DNA of 64,000 nucleotides from Enterobacteriaceae endosymbiont of Donacia crassipes (GCF_012569785.1 NZ_CP046202.1:394440-458439); one strand, 5' to 3'. Positions 48,152 to 59,196 are shown, numbered from the stretch's first letter. Numbers and translations: made by a program. Notes: generated from the letters alone by a model not told the origin.

Positions 48152-50554
48152 TTGATAAATAAATATTATGATTCTTCAAGTATTCAAATCTTAAAAGGAT
48201 TAGATGCTGTTAAAAAAAGACCAGGAATGTATATTGGCAATACTGATGATGGTACAGGATTACATCATATGGTATTTGAAGTTATAGATAATTCAATAGA
48301 TGAATCTTTGTCTGGTTTTTGTAAAAATATACAAGTAATTATACATAAGGATAATTCTGTTTCTATTATTGATGATGGGAGAGGTATACCTACAGATATA
48401 CATAAAGAAGCTCAAATATCAGCTGCTGAAGTTATTATGACTATATTACATTCAGGTAGTAAATTTAATAATAAATTTTATAAATTATCAGGAGGTTTAC
48501 ATGGAGTAGGAATTTCTGTGGTAAATGCTTTATCAAAAAAATTAGAATTAATTATTAAAAAAAATGGAAAATTATATAAACAATTATATTATTATGGAAT
48601 ACCTCAAGAAAAATTAAAAATTATTGGTATTAGTAATACTACCGGAACACATATTAGATTTTGGCCTGATTATAATATTTTTACTACAGTTCAAAAATTT
48701 AATTATCAAATTCTATCTAATAGACTAAAAGAATTATCTTTTTTAAATTCAGGATTAATTATTTCAATTATTGATGATAAAAGAAATAAAAAAGATATTT
48801 TTCAATATAAGGGAGGTATAAAAGAATATATAAAATATTTAAATAAAGATATTAATTTGATTAATCAAAAAATTTTTTATTGTTATACCAAAAATAATAA
48901 TATTAATATAGAAATTGCTATGCAGTGGAATAATTCATTCAATGAAGAAATATATTGTTTTACTAATAATATACCTCAAAAAAATGGAGGTACTCATTTA
49001 TCCGGATTAAAATCAGCTATAACAAAAACAATAAAACTTTATATAGACAAAGAAGGATATAATAAAAAAAAGAATATTAATTTAAAAGGAGAAGATACTA
49101 GAGAAGGTTTAATTGCAATTATATCAATAAAAATTTTAAATCCAAAATTTTCTTCTCAAACTAAAGAAAAATTAATATCATCAGAAGTAAAATCATTAGT
49201 AGAATGTTATGTAAATAAACAATTAATGTTTTTTTTATTAGAAAATCCAAGTGATGCTAAAAATATTGTAGAAAAAATTATTAGCATAGCTAAAATAAGA
49301 GATATTGCTAGAAAAACCAAAAATATAATAAAAAATCAAAACATAAATAACATATCAAGATTACCAGGAAAATTATCTGATTGTCAAGAAAATAATCCTG
49401 AATTATCTGAAATTTATTTAGTAGAGGGAGATTCAGCAGGAGGATCAGCTAAACAAGGTAGAAATAGAAAAACACAAGCAATTTTACCTTTAAAAGGTAA
49501 AATTCTTAATGTAGAAAAAGCTAAATTTAGTAAAATTATTACTTCGCAAGAAATAATAACTTTAGTTACAGCATTAGGTGTTAATTTAGAAAAATATCAT
49601 TTAGATAATTTAAGATATCATAATATCATTATAATGACAGATGCAGATGTAGATGGGGCACATATTCGTACTTTATTATTAACATTTTTTTATCGTCAAA
49701 TACCTAATATTATTGAAAAAGGTTATATATATATAGCACAACCTCCACTTTATAGAATTAAAAAAGGTAATAAAAAATTTTATATTAGAAACAATGAAGA
49801 AATGGAAACATTTATACTAAATTCAGCTATAGAAAAAGCTGTTTTTTATTTTAAAAAATCTGAAGAAAAATTAATTGATAAAAAATTAATGATATTAATT
49901 AATGAATATTATTCTATAAAAAAAATTATAAAAAATTCTCAATATAATATTGATAGTAAAATATTACATGCACTATTGTATAATACAAAATTAAATCAAT
50001 CAAATAATTATAATGTAGATATATGGTTAAATAATTTACTTTTGTTTTTAAATAAAAATTATATAAATATGAAATTTTCAGGTAAGATAAACAAAAATAT
50101 TGATAAAAATATTTTTGAATTAGTAATTTATGAAAATAAATATGAAAATATAAATAAATATTTATTAAATAATGATTTTTTTATAAGTAATGAATACAAT
50201 AAAATATGTTTATTAGGAAATAAATTATGTTCTTTACAAAAAAAAGGTATTTTTTATGTAAAAAAAGGAGAAAAAAATAAAAATATTAATTCTTTTGAAG
50301 AAGGAATGGAATGGTTGTTAAAAGAATCTAAAAAAAGTCTTTCTATACAAAGATATAAGGGATTAGGTGAAATGAATCCAAGTCAATTATGGGAAACTAC
50401 TATGAATCCTTTAACTCGTAATATGTTAAAAGTAACAATTCAAGATGCAATTTCAGCTGATCAATTATTTTCAACTTTAATGGGTGATGAGGTTGAACCC
50501 AGAAAATTATTTATAAAAGAAAATGCTTTAAAAGCATTAAATATCGATTTTTAA
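48152..50554 (+). CDS. gyrB: DNA gyrase subunit B
   Basis: The 800-residue protein (E. coli 804) probably starts at TTG 48152 (then INKYYDSSSIQILKGLDAVKKRPGMYIG). GAGAG lies 5 nt before it, and no in-frame ATG fits the family start. The GHKL ATPase has VIDNSIDESLSG, DDGRGIPTDIH and GGLHGVGISVVNALS. The TOPRIM domain has EGDSAGGSAKQGR and DADVDGAHIRTLLLTFFYRQ. The C-terminal QRYKGLGEMNPSQLWETTMNP is intact. With GyrA (not here) it introduces negative supercoils. recF, normally between dnaN and gyrB, is absent. Confidence 0.97.
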   Translation: MINKYYDSSSIQILKGLDAVKKRPGMYIGNTDDGTGLHHMVFEVIDNSIDESLSGFCKNIQVIIHKDNSVSIIDDGRGIPTDIHKEAQISAAEVIMTILHSGSKFNNKFYKLSGGLHGVGISVVNALSKKLELIIKKNGKLYKQLYYYGIPQEKLKIIGISNTTGTHIRFWPDYNIFTTVQKFNYQILSNRLKELSFLNSGLIISIIDDKRNKKDIFQYKGGIKEYIKYLNKDINLINQKIFYCYTKNNNINIEIAMQWNNSFNEEIYCFTNNIPQKNGGTHLSGLKSAITKTIKLYIDKEGYNKKKNINLKGEDTREGLIAIISIKILNPKFSSQTKEKLISSEVKSLVECYVNKQLMFFLLENPSDAKNIVEKIISIAKIRDIARKTKNIIKNQNINNISRLPGKLSDCQENNPELSEIYLVEGDSAGGSAKQGRNRKTQAILPLKGKILNVEKAKFSKIITSQEIITLVTALGVNLEKYHLDNLRYHNIIIMTDADVDGAHIRTLLLTFFYRQIPNIIEKGYIYIAQPPLYRIKKGNKKFYIRNNEEMETFILNSAIEKAVFYFKKSEEKLIDKKLMILINEYYSIKKIIKNSQYNIDSKILHALLYNTKLNQSNNYNVDIWLNNLLLFLNKNYINMKFSGKINKNIDKNIFELVIYENKYENINKYLLNNDFFISNEYNKICLLGNKLCSLQKKGIFYVKKGEKNKNINSFEEGMEWLLKESKKSLSIQRYKGLGEMNPSQLWETTMNPLTRNMLKVTIQDAISADQLFSTLMGDEVEPRKLFIKENALKALNIDF

Positions 50555-50616
50555 ATATAAAATTAAATTGAATGTATGAAGTATAAATTAATAAATAATA
50601 CTTAAATATATAAAAA

Positions 50617-50871
50617 TCAGTAATCATTTAAATCTATAGATTTAAATTTTTCTTCTATATTATTTTTTTCATAATTATTTATAATTTCTTTATTAATTAA
50701 ACCTTGTTCAATTTCGCGTAATGCTAAAATAGTTGTTTTATCATTTTTTTCTGATAATAATGGAATTTTACCTCTTATTTGTATTTGTCTTGCTCTTTTA
50801 GCAGCTAAAATAACTAAATCAAACCTGTTACCTATTTTTTTAACAGCTTTTTCTACTGTAACTCTAGCCAT
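50617..50871 (-). CDS. rpoZ: RNA polymerase omega subunit
   Basis: The 84-residue protein (E. coli 91) starts [31 protein letters not shown] and has [15 protein letters not shown] near 45-60, the conserved clamp around the beta-prime C-terminus. Omega helps assemble RNA polymerase. The C-terminal tail is shorter than in E. coli. Its usual partners gmk and spoT are not adjacent. AAGGAAGATAATAT precedes its start. Confidence 0.96.
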   Translation of the reverse strand: MARVTVEKAVKKIGNRFDLVILAAKRARQIQIRGKIPLLSEKNDKTTILALREIEQGLINKEIINNYEKNNIEEKFKSIDLNDY

Positions 50872-51027
50872 AATATATTATCTTCCTTACAAAAAATTAA
50901 CTAACTTTAATAAATATTATTAATAATATTTGTTATCATATCATATATATTTAAAATGTATAAATTATTAAATTTATAAGAAATATATATATAAAAAATT
51001 TTTAATATAATTAAAGGATAAAATAAC

Positions 51028-51567
51028 ATGAATTATAATAATATTTCTTCTGGAGAAAATATTCCTAATGATATTAATGTAATTATCGAAATTTCTTCTC
51101 ATTCAAATCCAATAAAATATGAGGTAAATAAAAAATATGGAATATTATTTGTAGATCGTTTTATTACTACACCTATGTTTTATCCTTGTAATTATGGATA
51201 TATAAATAATACATTATCATTAGATGATGATCCATTAGATGTAATTGTCATAACTAAATATTCTATTATTCCAGGAACTGTAATAAGATGTCGTCCTATA
51301 GGAATATTAAATATGATAGATGAATCGGGAAATGATAAAAAAATTATTGCGGTACCACATAACACAATTTCACAAGAATATCTATTAATTAAAAATATTA
51401 AAGATTTACCAAAACTATTACAACAACAAATTATATATTTTTTTCAACATTACAAAGATTTGGAAAATAAAAAATGGTGTAAAATAGAAAACTGGGGAGA
51501 TTTATCTCAAGCACAAACAGAAATTTTATCTTCTATCAAAAGATTTCAACAAAAAAAGATTAATTAA
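51028..51567 (+). CDS. ppa: Inorganic pyrophosphatase
   Basis: The 179-residue family I enzyme (E. coli 176) has DRFITTPMFYPCNYGYINNT and DDDPLDVIVIT near 65-76 with the metal-binding aspartates, VPHNTIS, and the C-terminal KKWCKIENWGD. It hydrolyses pyrophosphate from biosynthesis and drives tRNA charging and nucleic acid synthesis. It stands alone between rpoZ and eno. AAAGGATAAAATAAC gives a good ribosome-binding site. Confidence 0.97.
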   Translation: MNYNNISSGENIPNDINVIIEISSHSNPIKYEVNKKYGILFVDRFITTPMFYPCNYGYINNTLSLDDDPLDVIVITKYSIIPGTVIRCRPIGILNMIDESGNDKKIIAVPHNTISQEYLLIKNIKDLPKLLQQQIIYFFQHYKDLENKKWCKIENWGDLSQAQTEILSSIKRFQQKKIN

Positions 51568-51705
51568 TAACATTATTTAATAAATGAATTAATTATAAAA
51601 TTTATATAAAAAAATTAAAAATTTATATTTATTCTAATGCTTTTTTAGTATATATATTTCAAATAATTTATTATTAATACTTATTAAGTATATTAAGGAA
51701 ATAAA

Positions 51706-52950
51706 ATGTCTAAAATAAAAAAAATAATAGGTCGAGAAATTATTGATTCTAGAGGCAATCCTACTATTGAAGCAGAAGTTCATTTAAATAATAATATAAT
51801 TGGGATTGCTTCTGTTCCTTCTGGAGCTTCCACAGGATCAAAAGAAGCAATAGAATTACGTGATAATAATAAAAAAAGATTTTTAGGACAAGGAGTTCTA
51901 AAATCAGTAAAAATAATTAATACTATGTTAAATAAATATTTAGTTAATCAAAATTCATCTCATCAATCATATATTGATGAAATTATGATTAATTTAGACA
52001 ACACTGAAAATAAATCTAATTTAGGAGCTAACACTATTTTAGCAGTTTCATTAGCTAATGCAAGAGCATCTTCTTTATTTCATCAAATACCATTATACAA
52101 ATATATTGGTAATATTTATGGTATAAAAAATTTTTTTATGCCTATGCCTATGATTAATGTTATTAATGGAGGAAAACATGCTAATAATAATTTAGATATA
52201 CAAGAATTTATGATTCAACCTATTAGTTCAAAAAATATTAAAGAAGCAATTCGTTATGGTTCAGAAATTTTTCACCATTTATCATTTGTACTTAAAAAAA
52301 ATAAATTAATTACATCAGTTGGAGATGAAGGTGGATATGCTCCTAATTTAAAAAATAATACTGAAGCATTTGATATAATATCACAATCAGTTAAAAATGC
52401 TGGTTATGTACTTGGTAAAGATATTACTTTTGCTATTGATTGTGCTGCATCTGAATTATTTTTTAATGATAAATATCACTTAACAAGTGAAAATCTTAAT
52501 CTTTCTTCTAAAGAATTTACACATTTTTTATATAATTTAACTCAAAAATATCCTATTACTTCTATAGAAGATGGTTTAGATGAAAATGATTGGAAAGGTT
52601 TTATATATCAAACTAAAATATTAGGTAATAAAATTCAATTAGTAGGAGATGATTTATTCGTTACAAATACTAAATTTTTAAAAAAAGGTATTAAGAATAA
52701 TATTGCTAACTCTATTTTAATAAAATTAAATCAAATTGGATCTCTTACAGAAACATTATCAACCATAAAAACAGCTAAAAAATCAGGATATAAAGTAATC
52801 ATATCACATAGATCTGGAGAAACAGAGGATACATTTATTGCAGATTTAGCTGTTGGTACAAATGCAGATCAAATTAAAACTGGTTCTATGAGCCGTTCTG
52901 ATAGAAATGCTAAATATAATCAATTAATTAGAATTGAAGAACAATTATAA
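51706..52950 (+). CDS. eno: Enolase
   Basis: The 414-residue protein (E. coli 432) has [62 protein letters not shown], the metal ligand regions ([22 protein letters not shown]), and [18 protein letters not shown] with the catalytic lysine upstream. It converts 2-phosphoglycerate to PEP, which also feeds the PTS. In E. coli it is also part of the RNase E degradosome. AAGGAAATAAA precedes ATG, and a clear hairpin terminator follows. pyrG, its usual neighbour, is not present. Confidence 0.97.
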   Translation: MSKIKKIIGREIIDSRGNPTIEAEVHLNNNIIGIASVPSGASTGSKEAIELRDNNKKRFLGQGVLKSVKIINTMLNKYLVNQNSSHQSYIDEIMINLDNTENKSNLGANTILAVSLANARASSLFHQIPLYKYIGNIYGIKNFFMPMPMINVINGGKHANNNLDIQEFMIQPISSKNIKEAIRYGSEIFHHLSFVLKKNKLITSVGDEGGYAPNLKNNTEAFDIISQSVKNAGYVLGKDITFAIDCAASELFFNDKYHLTSENLNLSSKEFTHFLYNLTQKYPITSIEDGLDENDWKGFIYQTKILGNKIQLVGDDLFVTNTKFLKKGIKNNIANSILIKLNQIGSLTETLSTIKTAKKSGYKVIISHRSGETEDTFIADLAVGTNADQIKTGSMSRSDRNAKYNQLIRIEEQL

Positions 52951-52963
52951 ATTATTGTTATAG

Positions 52964-52988
52964 ACTATGTTGATAAAATCAACATAGT
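52964..52988 (+). terminator. Intrinsic terminator after eno
   Basis: ACTATGTTGAT (52964-52974) is perfectly complementary to ATCAACATAGT (52978-52988) with a 3-nt loop. ATAGTTTTATTA follows. It starts 14 nt after the eno stop and separates it from cydD. Confidence 0.8.
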
Positions 52989-53022
52989 ATAGTTTTATTA
53001 CTTATAAGATTATTTATTAAAA

Positions 53023-54768
53023 ATGAATATATATAAAGAAAAAAAAATAATTTTTTGGTTAAAAAAAAATAGTTTGTTAGCTAAAAATACATTAATAATA
53101 TCTTATTTTTTAAATATTATTAATATCCTTATATTAATAATAAAAAATTGGATGTTAGCAAAACAAGTTGAATTTTTTTTTTTAGAAAAAAATAAGGAAT
53201 ATATTTTTTATTATTATAAAATAATATGTGTATGTTTTACAGTAAATTTATTACTATCTTTTTTAATAGATAAATATAATTTTTTATATAGTCAAAAAAT
53301 AAAAGTTCTTATTAGAAAAAAAATTTTACATAAATTAACATCTCAATATTTTAATTATTTTAAAAATAAATCTTTAGGATCTGCATTATCTTTAATAATA
53401 AATAATATAGAAAATTTACATGATTATTATCATCAATATATACCTCAATATTTTACAGTCAAAATATCATCATTAGTAACTTTAATTACTATATTTTTGG
53501 TTAGTTGGATATTTGGAATTGTAATTATTATTACAAGTATTTTAATAATATTTTTTATAATATTAATTGGAGATAAAACTATAAAAAAAAATAAAAAAAA
53601 TTTTAAAATTTTATCTATTTTAAGTGGAATATTTTTTGATAGATTAAAAGGAATAGAAACTGTTAGAATATTTAATCTTCAAAAAATTGAAATAAATAAA
53701 ATGATATTATTTATTGAAGAATTTAGAAAAAAAAATTTTGAAATATTAAAAATTGTTTTTTTAACTTTTACTATTCTAGATTTTTTTGCTTCTATTTCTT
53801 TAGCTTTTGTGATTATGTATTTTAGTTTTTCATATTTACATATAATAAATATTGGTTTTTATAATAAAAATATTAAAATATTACATAGTTTTTTTATAAT
53901 TATTATTGTTTCTGAATATTTTCAAAATTTTAATAATTTAGGTAAATTATATCATATAAAATCTAAAGCTATTGGAGCTGCAAACAATATTGTAAAATTA
54001 TTAAATAAAAAATCTATTATTTTAGATATAAAAAGAAATTATTTTTTAAAACAAATTAAAAAATTAACAATTAAAGCTACTAATTTAGTAATTAGAAATA
54101 ATAAAGGATATATATTAATAGGTCCTATATCATTTACAATATTTTCAGGACAGAATATAGTTATTACTGGACCTAACGGAGCTGGTAAAACAACATTATT
54201 TAATGTTTTTCTTGGAATTATTCCATATGAAGGATCTTTAAAAATAAATGATATTGAATTTAATAAAATTAATTTATATAGTTGGTATGAACAAATATCA
54301 TGTGTTCAACAAAATTCTCAATTATTTGCTACAACAATTAAAAAAAATTTATTTTTTTCTAAAAAACCAGATTTATTTAAAATAAATAATATTTTAAAAA
54401 AAATTAATATAATAAATTTTTTACTAAAATTACCTAATAAATTAAATACTATTCTTAATAAAGAAAATATATGTTTATCAGTAGGACAAATTCAAAAAAT
54501 AGTAATTGCTAGAGCATTAATTAAAAATTATATATTATTATTATTAGATGAACCTATAGCTAATATAGATATTAATAGTCAATATGATATTATACAAATA
54601 ATAAAAAAAAATTTATCAACTTCAAAAATAAGCATAACTATTACACATAAAATTAATCAAATTAATTACTATAATGAAATTTGGTATATGGAAGATGGGC
54701 AAATTATAACAAAATCATTTAATAAAAATTTATATAAAAAAAAATTTTTTTTTAAAAGAGTTTTTTAA
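53023..54768 (+). CDS. cydD: Heterodimeric ABC exporter subunit CydD
   Basis: The 581-residue ABC half-transporter (E. coli CydD 588) has about six membrane helices, then an ATPase with GPNGAGKTT near residue 385, Q-loop QQNSQLF, the variant signature LSVGQIQKIVIARALI, Walker B LLLLDEPIANID and the switch His in ITHKI. The LSVGQ variant is also what I recall for E. coli CydD. CydDC exports cysteine and glutathione and is needed for cytochrome bd assembly. The identity rests on the order cydD-cydC-infA-trxB, matching the E. coli region. cydC starts 1 nt after it. Confidence 0.88.
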   Translation: MNIYKEKKIIFWLKKNSLLAKNTLIISYFLNIINILILIIKNWMLAKQVEFFFLEKNKEYIFYYYKIICVCFTVNLLLSFLIDKYNFLYSQKIKVLIRKKILHKLTSQYFNYFKNKSLGSALSLIINNIENLHDYYHQYIPQYFTVKISSLVTLITIFLVSWIFGIVIIITSILIIFFIILIGDKTIKKNKKNFKILSILSGIFFDRLKGIETVRIFNLQKIEINKMILFIEEFRKKNFEILKIVFLTFTILDFFASISLAFVIMYFSFSYLHIINIGFYNKNIKILHSFFIIIIVSEYFQNFNNLGKLYHIKSKAIGAANNIVKLLNKKSIILDIKRNYFLKQIKKLTIKATNLVIRNNKGYILIGPISFTIFSGQNIVITGPNGAGKTTLFNVFLGIIPYEGSLKINDIEFNKINLYSWYEQISCVQQNSQLFATTIKKNLFFSKKPDLFKINNILKKINIINFLLKLPNKLNTILNKENICLSVGQIQKIVIARALIKNYILLLLDEPIANIDINSQYDIIQIIKKNLSTSKISITITHKINQINYYNEIWYMEDGQIITKSFNKNLYKKKFFFKRVF

Positions 54769-54769
54769 T

Positions 54770-56500
54770 ATGTTTTACTTATTATATTATTTTAAATATC
54801 ATAATAAATTTTTTAAAAAAATTATTTTAGATATATTACTATCAATAATTAACAATTTAATAAATCTATTATTATCTGTAATATCTGGATCTTTATTAAC
54901 TTCTACTTTTTTAATTGGAATAAAAAATAATAATATGTATTATAATTATATAATACCAACAATTATTATCAGAATATTTTCTATAATAAAAACTATTACA
55001 CAATATTTTGAAAAAATAATCCAACATAATAATACTTTATATTTATTAAATAATTTCAGAATATTAATTTTTAAGAAAATATTTCCTTTATATCCATCTG
55101 ATTTGATATCGATGTTTAATACTGAAATATTAAATATTTTAATTTCAGATATTGAAATTTTAGATTTTTTATATATAAAAATTTTTATTCCTATAATAGT
55201 TATTAGTATAATAACCATTATAGTTTTAATTTATTTGAGTATTATTAATTTTATTTTTTTTATAATATTATGTATTACTATATTATTTTTAATATTATTT
55301 TATTTTTTTTATTTTTACAAAAAAGGAAAAATAATAGGAAAAAAATATATTTTTTTAAAAGAAAAATATTTTTTTTACATAAATAATTTTATATTACAAC
55401 ATACAGAATATAAAATATTTGAAGGAATAAAATATATATCCTATAAAATAAATAATTTAGAATCAAAATTAGAGAAAATACAATTAATAAAAAATAATTA
55501 TGATATTCAATCAAAATTATTAATAAATATAATAATTAATATTAATTTATTACTAATATTAGTGTATTATTATAACAATAAATTTAAATATCAGATCATA
55601 TTATTTTTATTATTTTTTATTACGTTTTATAAAATTTTATTTCCTTTAAATAATGTTTTTCAAAATATTCATGAAATATTTTTATCAATTAAAAAAATTT
55701 TTTATTTAATAGAAAAAAAACCTACCATAATATTTACAAAAAATAATTTAAAAAATAATAATTATTCAATTTTATTAAAAATAGATAACTTATCATTTTA
55801 TTTTAATAAGAAAAATTTATATATATTAAAAAATATATCATTATGTATACATAAATATCAAAAGATAGCAATTACTGGACATAATGGTAGTGGAAAGTCA
55901 ACATTATTTATGTTATTAACTAGAGCATGGGATCCTATAAAAGGTAAAATTTTTTTAAACGAATATAATTTAAAAAATTGGGATTTATCTTCATTAAGAA
56001 ATAATATAAGTGTAATGACTCAAAAAATATATCTTTTTAGTGATACATTAAAAAATAATATTTTATTAAATAATCAAAATAACAAAAATATTGATGATAC
56101 TTATTTAATAAAAATTTTAAAATTAGTAGGTTTAGAAAAATTACTAAAAAATGAAGGTTTAAATACATGGATGGGTGATGGAGGCAGATTACTTTCTGGA
56201 GGAGAATTAAAGAAATTAGGTATTGCAAGAATTATTATCCATAATGGAAATCTAATATTATTAGATGAACCTACAGAAGGATTAGATAAACATTCATCTA
56301 TTAAAATAATAAAGTTAATTTTATCATTTTTTCAAAAAAAAACTGTCATAATTATAACACATGATATTCATATTTTAAAAAAAATGGATTTTATTTATTT
56401 AATAAATAATGGATTTATAATTGAAAAAGGAAAACATACTAATTTAATAGATAAAAAAGAATATTACTGGAATTATATCAAAAATAATATAATATTATGA
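54770..56500 (+). CDS. cydC: Heterodimeric ABC exporter subunit CydC
   Basis: The 576-residue half-transporter (E. coli 573) has about six membrane segments and an ATPase with GHNGSGKST near residue 370, MTQKIYLFSDTLKNNILL, signature LSGGELKKLGIARIII, Walker B LILLDEPTEGLD and ITHDIH. The SGGELKKLGIAR stretch resembles CydC closely. It pairs with CydD to move reduced thiols to the periplasm. The membrane part is very diverged and extremely Ile/Asn-rich, so MdlB would be an alternative, but gene order before infA and trxB supports CydC. aat, which lies between cydC and infA in E. coli, is absent. Confidence 0.87.
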   Translation: MFYLLYYFKYHNKFFKKIILDILLSIINNLINLLLSVISGSLLTSTFLIGIKNNNMYYNYIIPTIIIRIFSIIKTITQYFEKIIQHNNTLYLLNNFRILIFKKIFPLYPSDLISMFNTEILNILISDIEILDFLYIKIFIPIIVISIITIIVLIYLSIINFIFFIILCITILFLILFYFFYFYKKGKIIGKKYIFLKEKYFFYINNFILQHTEYKIFEGIKYISYKINNLESKLEKIQLIKNNYDIQSKLLINIIININLLLILVYYYNNKFKYQIILFLLFFITFYKILFPLNNVFQNIHEIFLSIKKIFYLIEKKPTIIFTKNNLKNNNYSILLKIDNLSFYFNKKNLYILKNISLCIHKYQKIAITGHNGSGKSTLFMLLTRAWDPIKGKIFLNEYNLKNWDLSSLRNNISVMTQKIYLFSDTLKNNILLNNQNNKNIDDTYLIKILKLVGLEKLLKNEGLNTWMGDGGRLLSGGELKKLGIARIIIHNGNLILLDEPTEGLDKHSSIKIIKLILSFFQKKTVIIITHDIHILKKMDFIYLINNGFIIEKGKHTNLIDKKEYYWNYIKNNIIL

Positions 56501-56529
56501 TTATATAATTATATTAATAAGGAATAATA

Positions 56530-56748
56530 ATGTCTAAAAAAGATAATATAGAAATGCAAGGTATAGTATTAAATACATTACCTAATACTATTTTCCATGT
56601 AAAATTAGAAAATGGACATATTATAACAGCACATATTTCAGGTAAAATGAGAAAAAATTATATTCGCATTCTTACAGGAGATAAAGTTACCGTAGAATTA
56701 ACTCCATATGATTTAAAAAAAGGTAGAATAATTTTTCGTAGTCGTTAA
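56530..56748 (+). CDS. infA: Translation initiation factor IF-1
   Basis: The 72-residue protein equals E. coli IF-1 in length. It has the OB-fold sequence [49 protein letters not shown]. It binds the 30S A site and helps IF2 and IF3 at initiation. The start ([11 protein letters not shown]) follows AAGGAATAATA. It lies 29 nt after cydC. A perfect 16-bp ATTTTATA/TATAAAAT palindrome (56756-56771) lies between it and the convergent trxB. Confidence 0.98.
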   Translation: MSKKDNIEMQGIVLNTLPNTIFHVKLENGHIITAHISGKMRKNYIRILTGDKVTVELTPYDLKKGRIIFRSR

Positions 56749-56779
56749 AATTTATATTTTATATATAAAATAAAATTAA

Positions 56780-57751
56780 TTATTTTTTATTAATTTTATT
56801 TAAAAATTTTTGCGCATCTAATGCTGCCATACAGCCTGTAGCTGCTGATGTAATTGCTTGTCTATAATTTTTATCTGTAACATCACCAGCTGCAAAAATA
56901 CCAGGTATATTTGTTTGTGTAAAATTTAAATTATTTAATTTATAATTATTTGTAATAATATAACCATCTTTATCTAATTTTATTCGATTTTTAAATAAGT
57001 TACTATTAGGAATAGTACCTATTAATATAAATACACCAAATGTTAAAATGTTTAAAATATTATTATCATATATAGAATTAATTTTAATACTATTAACTCC
57101 TGTTTCATTTCCTAAAATTTCTTTTAGTACATAAGGAGTATGTAAAATTACTTTTTTCTTTTTTATTAAAATTTTTAATTTATTAAGTAATATTTTTTCA
57201 GCATTTAAAGTATTTTTTCTATGTATTAAATGTACTTTAGATGCAATACTAGATAAGTATATTGTTTCTTCTATAGCAGTATTACCTCCTCCTATAACTG
57301 AAACTATTTTATTGCGAAAAAAAAATCCATCACAAATAGTACATGAAGATACTCCTTTGCCTATAAATTTTTTTTCTGAATATAAACCTAAAGATTTTGG
57401 ATTTGATCCAGTAGCTATAATAATACTTTTACATATGTATGTATTTAAATTACCTTCTAAAATAAAAGGTGTTTTTTCCAAATTAATAATTTTAACAATT
57501 GTATCATTAATAATATTAGTATTTAAAAATACTGTATGATTATATAAATTATCCATTAATTTTTGTCCTGTTATTTTAGGAAAATTTCCTGGCCAATTTT
57601 CTATATTAAATGTTTTTGTTAATTGACCTCCAATATTATTTCCTGTTACTAAAATAGGATTTAAATTTGCCCTTACTGCATATATAGCAGCTGTATAACC
57701 AGCAGGTCCAGAACCTATAATAAGTAGTTTTGTTTTTTTTATATTTTTCAT
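56780..57751 (-). CDS. trxB: Thioredoxin reductase
   Basis: The 323-residue flavoprotein (E. coli 321) has the FAD motif IGSGPAGYTAAIYA near 12-25, the redox-active pair in CTICDGFF near 138, the NADPH motif GGGNTAIEE, and the C-terminal IPGIFAAGDVTDKNYRQAITSAATGCMAALDA. It reduces thioredoxin with NADPH and so supports ribonucleotide reductase (nrdAB at 10.5-13.9 kb). In E. coli trxB adjoins cydD; here infA and cydC have been brought between them. It is divergent from serS. Confidence 0.97.
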   Translation of the reverse strand: MKNIKKTKLLIIGSGPAGYTAAIYAVRANLNPILVTGNNIGGQLTKTFNIENWPGNFPKITGQKLMDNLYNHTVFLNTNIINDTIVKIINLEKTPFILEGNLNTYICKSIIIATGSNPKSLGLYSEKKFIGKGVSSCTICDGFFFRNKIVSVIGGGNTAIEETIYLSSIASKVHLIHRKNTLNAEKILLNKLKILIKKKKVILHTPYVLKEILGNETGVNSIKINSIYDNNILNILTFGVFILIGTIPNSNLFKNRIKLDKDGYIITNNYKLNNLNFTQTNIPGIFAAGDVTDKNYRQAITSAATGCMAALDAQKFLNKINKK

Positions 57752-57901
57752 ATTATTTGATTACTTAAAATATTTTTCATATTATATATAATATATTAAA
57801 TATTTAAATTAATAATTTAAAAAAATTATTTTAAAAAAATAAATTTATATAAATTTTAATTTTATAATAAAATATTACATTATTCTTTATAAGAAAAAAT
57901 T

Positions 57902-59191
57902 ATGTTAGATGTAAAATTATTACGTAATAATATTAATTATATATATACAATTTTAAAAAAAAGAAATTTTCATTTAGATATTAATCTAATAAATAAATTA
58001 GAAAAAAAAAGAAAATTTTTTCAAATTAAAATAGAAAAATTACAAATAGAAAAAAATAAAATATCCTATATTTTATCTAAAAAAAATATTAGTAATACTT
58101 TTGATTTAAAACAAAAATCTATTATTACTAATAATAATATATTAAAATATAAATCTATATTAGATAATATTAAAAAAAATATAGAATATATTTATTCTTC
58201 TATTCCTAATTTACCTCATGAAGATGTTCCTATAGGAATTAATAATACAAAAAATAAAGAAATTAAAAAATGGGGTAAAATAACTAATTATGATTTTACA
58301 ATAAAAGATCATTTAGAATTAGGTTTATTACACAAAGGAATTGATATTGAATCTGGTATTAATTTAAGTGGATCAAAATTTTTTGTGTTAAAAGGGGAAA
58401 TAGCCTATTTATATAGAATACTCATTCAATTTATGTTAAATATCCACACAAATCAACATAATTATCAAGAAGTTTATGTTCCTTATATAGTTAAACAAGA
58501 AACTTTATATGGTACTGGACAATTACCTAAATTTAGTAAAGATCTTTTTCATATAAAAAATTTTAAAAAAAATAATACATATAAATATTTTTTAATTCCT
58601 ACAGCAGAAGTACCATTAACTAATTTAGTATATAATAAAATTATTGAAGAAAACCAATTACCTATAAAATATGTTGCTCATACTCCTTGTTTTAGATCTG
58701 AAGTAGGTTCATATGGTCAATATAATAAAGGATTAATACGTACACATCAATTTGATAAAGTAGAATTAGTACAATTAGTAAAACCAAAAAATTCAATAAA
58801 AACTTTAGAACAAATCACTATACATGCAGAAAAAATTTTACAATTATTAAATCTACCATATAGAAAAGTATTATTATGTACAGGAGATATGAGTTTTGCA
58901 TCAAATAAAACTTATGATTTAGAAGTATGGTTCCCTTCAAAAAATAAATATTATGAAATATCTTCTTGTTCTAATATGGGTGATTTTCAATCTAGAAGAA
59001 TAAAAGCTAGATATAGAAGGATAAAAGATAAAAAAATTAAATTTATACATACTTTAAATGGATCTGGTTTAGCTATAGGTAGAACATTAGCTGCAATTAT
59101 GGAAAATTATCAACTTAAAAATGGAACTATTAAAATACCTAATGTACTTCAACAATATATGAATGGTATGAAATATATAAAAATTAAATAA
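57902..59191 (+). CDS. serS: Seryl-tRNA synthetase
   Basis: The 429-residue class II enzyme (E. coli 430) has an N-terminal coiled-coil arm (near 28-105) that contacts the long variable arm of tRNA-Ser. The catalytic domain has GTGQLPKF, PTAEVPLTNL, motif 2 FRSEVGSYGQYNKGLIRTHQFDKVE, SSCSNMGDFQSRR and motif 3 LNGSGLAIGRTLAAIMENYQ. It charges tRNA-Ser and tRNA-Sec. It is near trxB as in E. coli, with lrp, ftsK, lolA and rarA lost between them. Its stop is 5 bp from that of the convergent argR. Confidence 0.97.
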   Translation: MLDVKLLRNNINYIYTILKKRNFHLDINLINKLEKKRKFFQIKIEKLQIEKNKISYILSKKNISNTFDLKQKSIITNNNILKYKSILDNIKKNIEYIYSSIPNLPHEDVPIGINNTKNKEIKKWGKITNYDFTIKDHLELGLLHKGIDIESGINLSGSKFFVLKGEIAYLYRILIQFMLNIHTNQHNYQEVYVPYIVKQETLYGTGQLPKFSKDLFHIKNFKKNNTYKYFLIPTAEVPLTNLVYNKIIEENQLPIKYVAHTPCFRSEVGSYGQYNKGLIRTHQFDKVELVQLVKPKNSIKTLEQITIHAEKILQLLNLPYRKVLLCTGDMSFASNKTYDLEVWFPSKNKYYEISSCSNMGDFQSRRIKARYRRIKDKKIKFIHTLNGSGLAIGRTLAAIMENYQLKNGTIKIPNVLQQYMNGMKYIKIK

Positions 59192-59196
59192 TAAAA

